Origin: Datnioides undecimradiatus | Lineage: Eukaryota; Chordata; Actinopteri; Lobotiformes; Datnioididae | Length of the DNA stretch: 64,000 nucleotides | Reading direction: 5' to 3' | Assembly (NCBI GenBank): GCA_008933995.1 | Contig: WARS01000016.1 | Coordinates: 10,061,848-10,125,847, forward strand | Shown here: positions 62,840-64,000 of the stretch, one piece after another | How positions within the stretch are numbered: position 1 is the first letter of the stretch | Layout of the letters: each line of letters opens with the position of its first letter | Notes under the pieces: model-generated | What the model was told of the DNA's origin: nothing | Databases searched by the model: none | The model's input: only the letters and a program-made list of their open reading frames with translations | Made by a program: the position numbers and the translations under genes

Positions 62840-64000
62840 TGCGTCAAGGCCTCCAGGGAGATTATAGTGAAGAGCTTGATGACCCCACAGAGAGAACAGC
62901 AAAGACATCAGGGTGTGATAGTCTCTACAGATACAAATGCATATCAAATATGTTGACCTAAACAAACAGCCAGAAACACTGTAGCCCTCCAGGATTAATG
63001 AGGATCAATCAGCAGTTTGTTGTGTTGAGGACACTAGAGCGTGGTGTAGTGAGAGATGACTCTGTGGTTTGCTTTGTGTCCCACATTATTTAGTTTCTGA
63101 AACATTTTTAATATGGAGTTCCCACCTTTCAGTGTTTCACTTTTTACTTTTCTTTTTATCTTTCAGTGCCTCCAAATAATCTATCAAAATGTTGTGAACC
63201 ACAGCAGTGCCATCAGGTATTAAACACGTTATGAAACCTCTTTCAAAGGAAAAATAAACCGAAGCGAGAACATTTTTGTCACAGATTAACTTTTGACAAG
63301 ATCAAATCAGGTGGTTAGAGTGATGTACTGTTTTCAAAATAGATATAACTCATAAAGGGAAACACTCGAGAGATGCAATGTCAGTTCACAAATAAAAAGA
63401 GAGTCCTCAGTGGAGTGATAATGGCATACTCAAACACAAAAGGCTCCTAAAATGTGAACAAAACTGCAGTTTTACGGGCTGTAAACACAACAATGAAATA
63501 TTGTCCCCTCCTAGATGTTATTTTAATGTAAAACATGTTGGCCAACATTTGCCATGACTCGCTTACATTTACTAACATATTTGGAGTTGTGCTTTTGGCT
63601 ACCAGGTAAATATTCTGCACATCCAATATTCATCCTTCTTTTAGTTATGTTTTGGTCTCCACCACCTCCAGATGAATATGTCTACAAGCTTTGTGGGCAG
63701 TTAGTGTATAGTGAGTTTATCAGAGCTTTCTCATTGGAGGCAGCTGTCAGTTACGCCTGGGCACAACACTGGCGAGAGCGGAAAGAATGAACTAAAACAC
63801 AGAAACCATTAGCCATAAAAACCAAAGTAAGATATTGAAATACGCCAAAAAAAAAACCCTCTCTCTAGTAGCTTAAAACTGCAAAGACAAGTGACAATTC
63901 TCCATTGGTTTGTCACTGTGAACTACGCCTTTCTAATAGTCCTCTGACGCACTGTATAGACCAATCTATTGATTAGAGCAGCTTTGAATCAGTAGATCTA

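Larger units (their letters stand above)
60314..64000. other. Non-coding DNA to the right edge, block 13
   Basis: Apart from the TG/CA tracts, nothing is recognised. A frame at 63554-63790 (plus strand, 78 codons) gives no family resemblance and has no splice or start context that supports it. Confidence 0.55.

Noticed and set aside
63554-63790. 78-codon plus-strand frame near the right edge
   Set aside because: Ending WAQHWRERKE looks protein-like, but no family was recognised and no splice or start context supports it.

Overview
The window is animal nuclear DNA, most likely from a ray-finned (teleost) fish. It has intron-bearing coding exons with consensus splice sites. (TG)n/(CA)n, (GA)n, (GATA)n and related microsatellites are very dense. 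It also holds a tRNA-derived SINE carrying the L2-type 3' tail common in teleosts, plus small LINE and DNA-transposon relics. There is no sign of operons, ribosome binding sites, CRISPR arrays or phage. The species cannot be named from the sequence.

The one gene I can support is the 5' part of a heparan sulfate N-deacetylase/N-sulfotransferase of the NDST3/NDST4 type, read on the minus strand from about 13.3 kb down through the left edge. A non-coding first exon lies in a CpG-rich promoter (13005 to about 13300) with donor CGAG|GTAAGT. Intron 1 is 11216-13004. Exon 2 is 9916-11215, with about 300 nt of leader and then the first 333 codons. Intron 2 is about 8.7 kb. Exon 3 is 1152-1239 (29 codons plus one base). 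Intron 3 runs off the left edge, and the rest of the deacetylase domain and the whole sulfotransferase domain lie outside the window. The two coding exons join in frame and match the family across the junction.

From about 13.6 kb to 64 kb I recognise no protein-coding exon. This 50 kb is non-coding DNA 5' of the gene: AT-rich sequence, many microsatellites, two SINE copies of different ages, a LINE ORF2 relic, a hAT-like remnant, several inverted repeats and one CpG-rich patch of unknown nature (55.8-56.1 kb). It may be intergenic, may hold distal enhancers of the heparan sulfate gene, or may be intronic to an unseen gene.

I found no clear new biological system. The most interesting points are a (TATC)n microsatellite that forms the polypyrimidine tract of the exon 3 acceptor, a chain of upstream open reading frames in the leader (one would span the exon 1-exon 2 junction), a microsatellite pair arranged as a long inverted repeat near 40.25-40.51 kb, and the unexplained CpG-rich patch.
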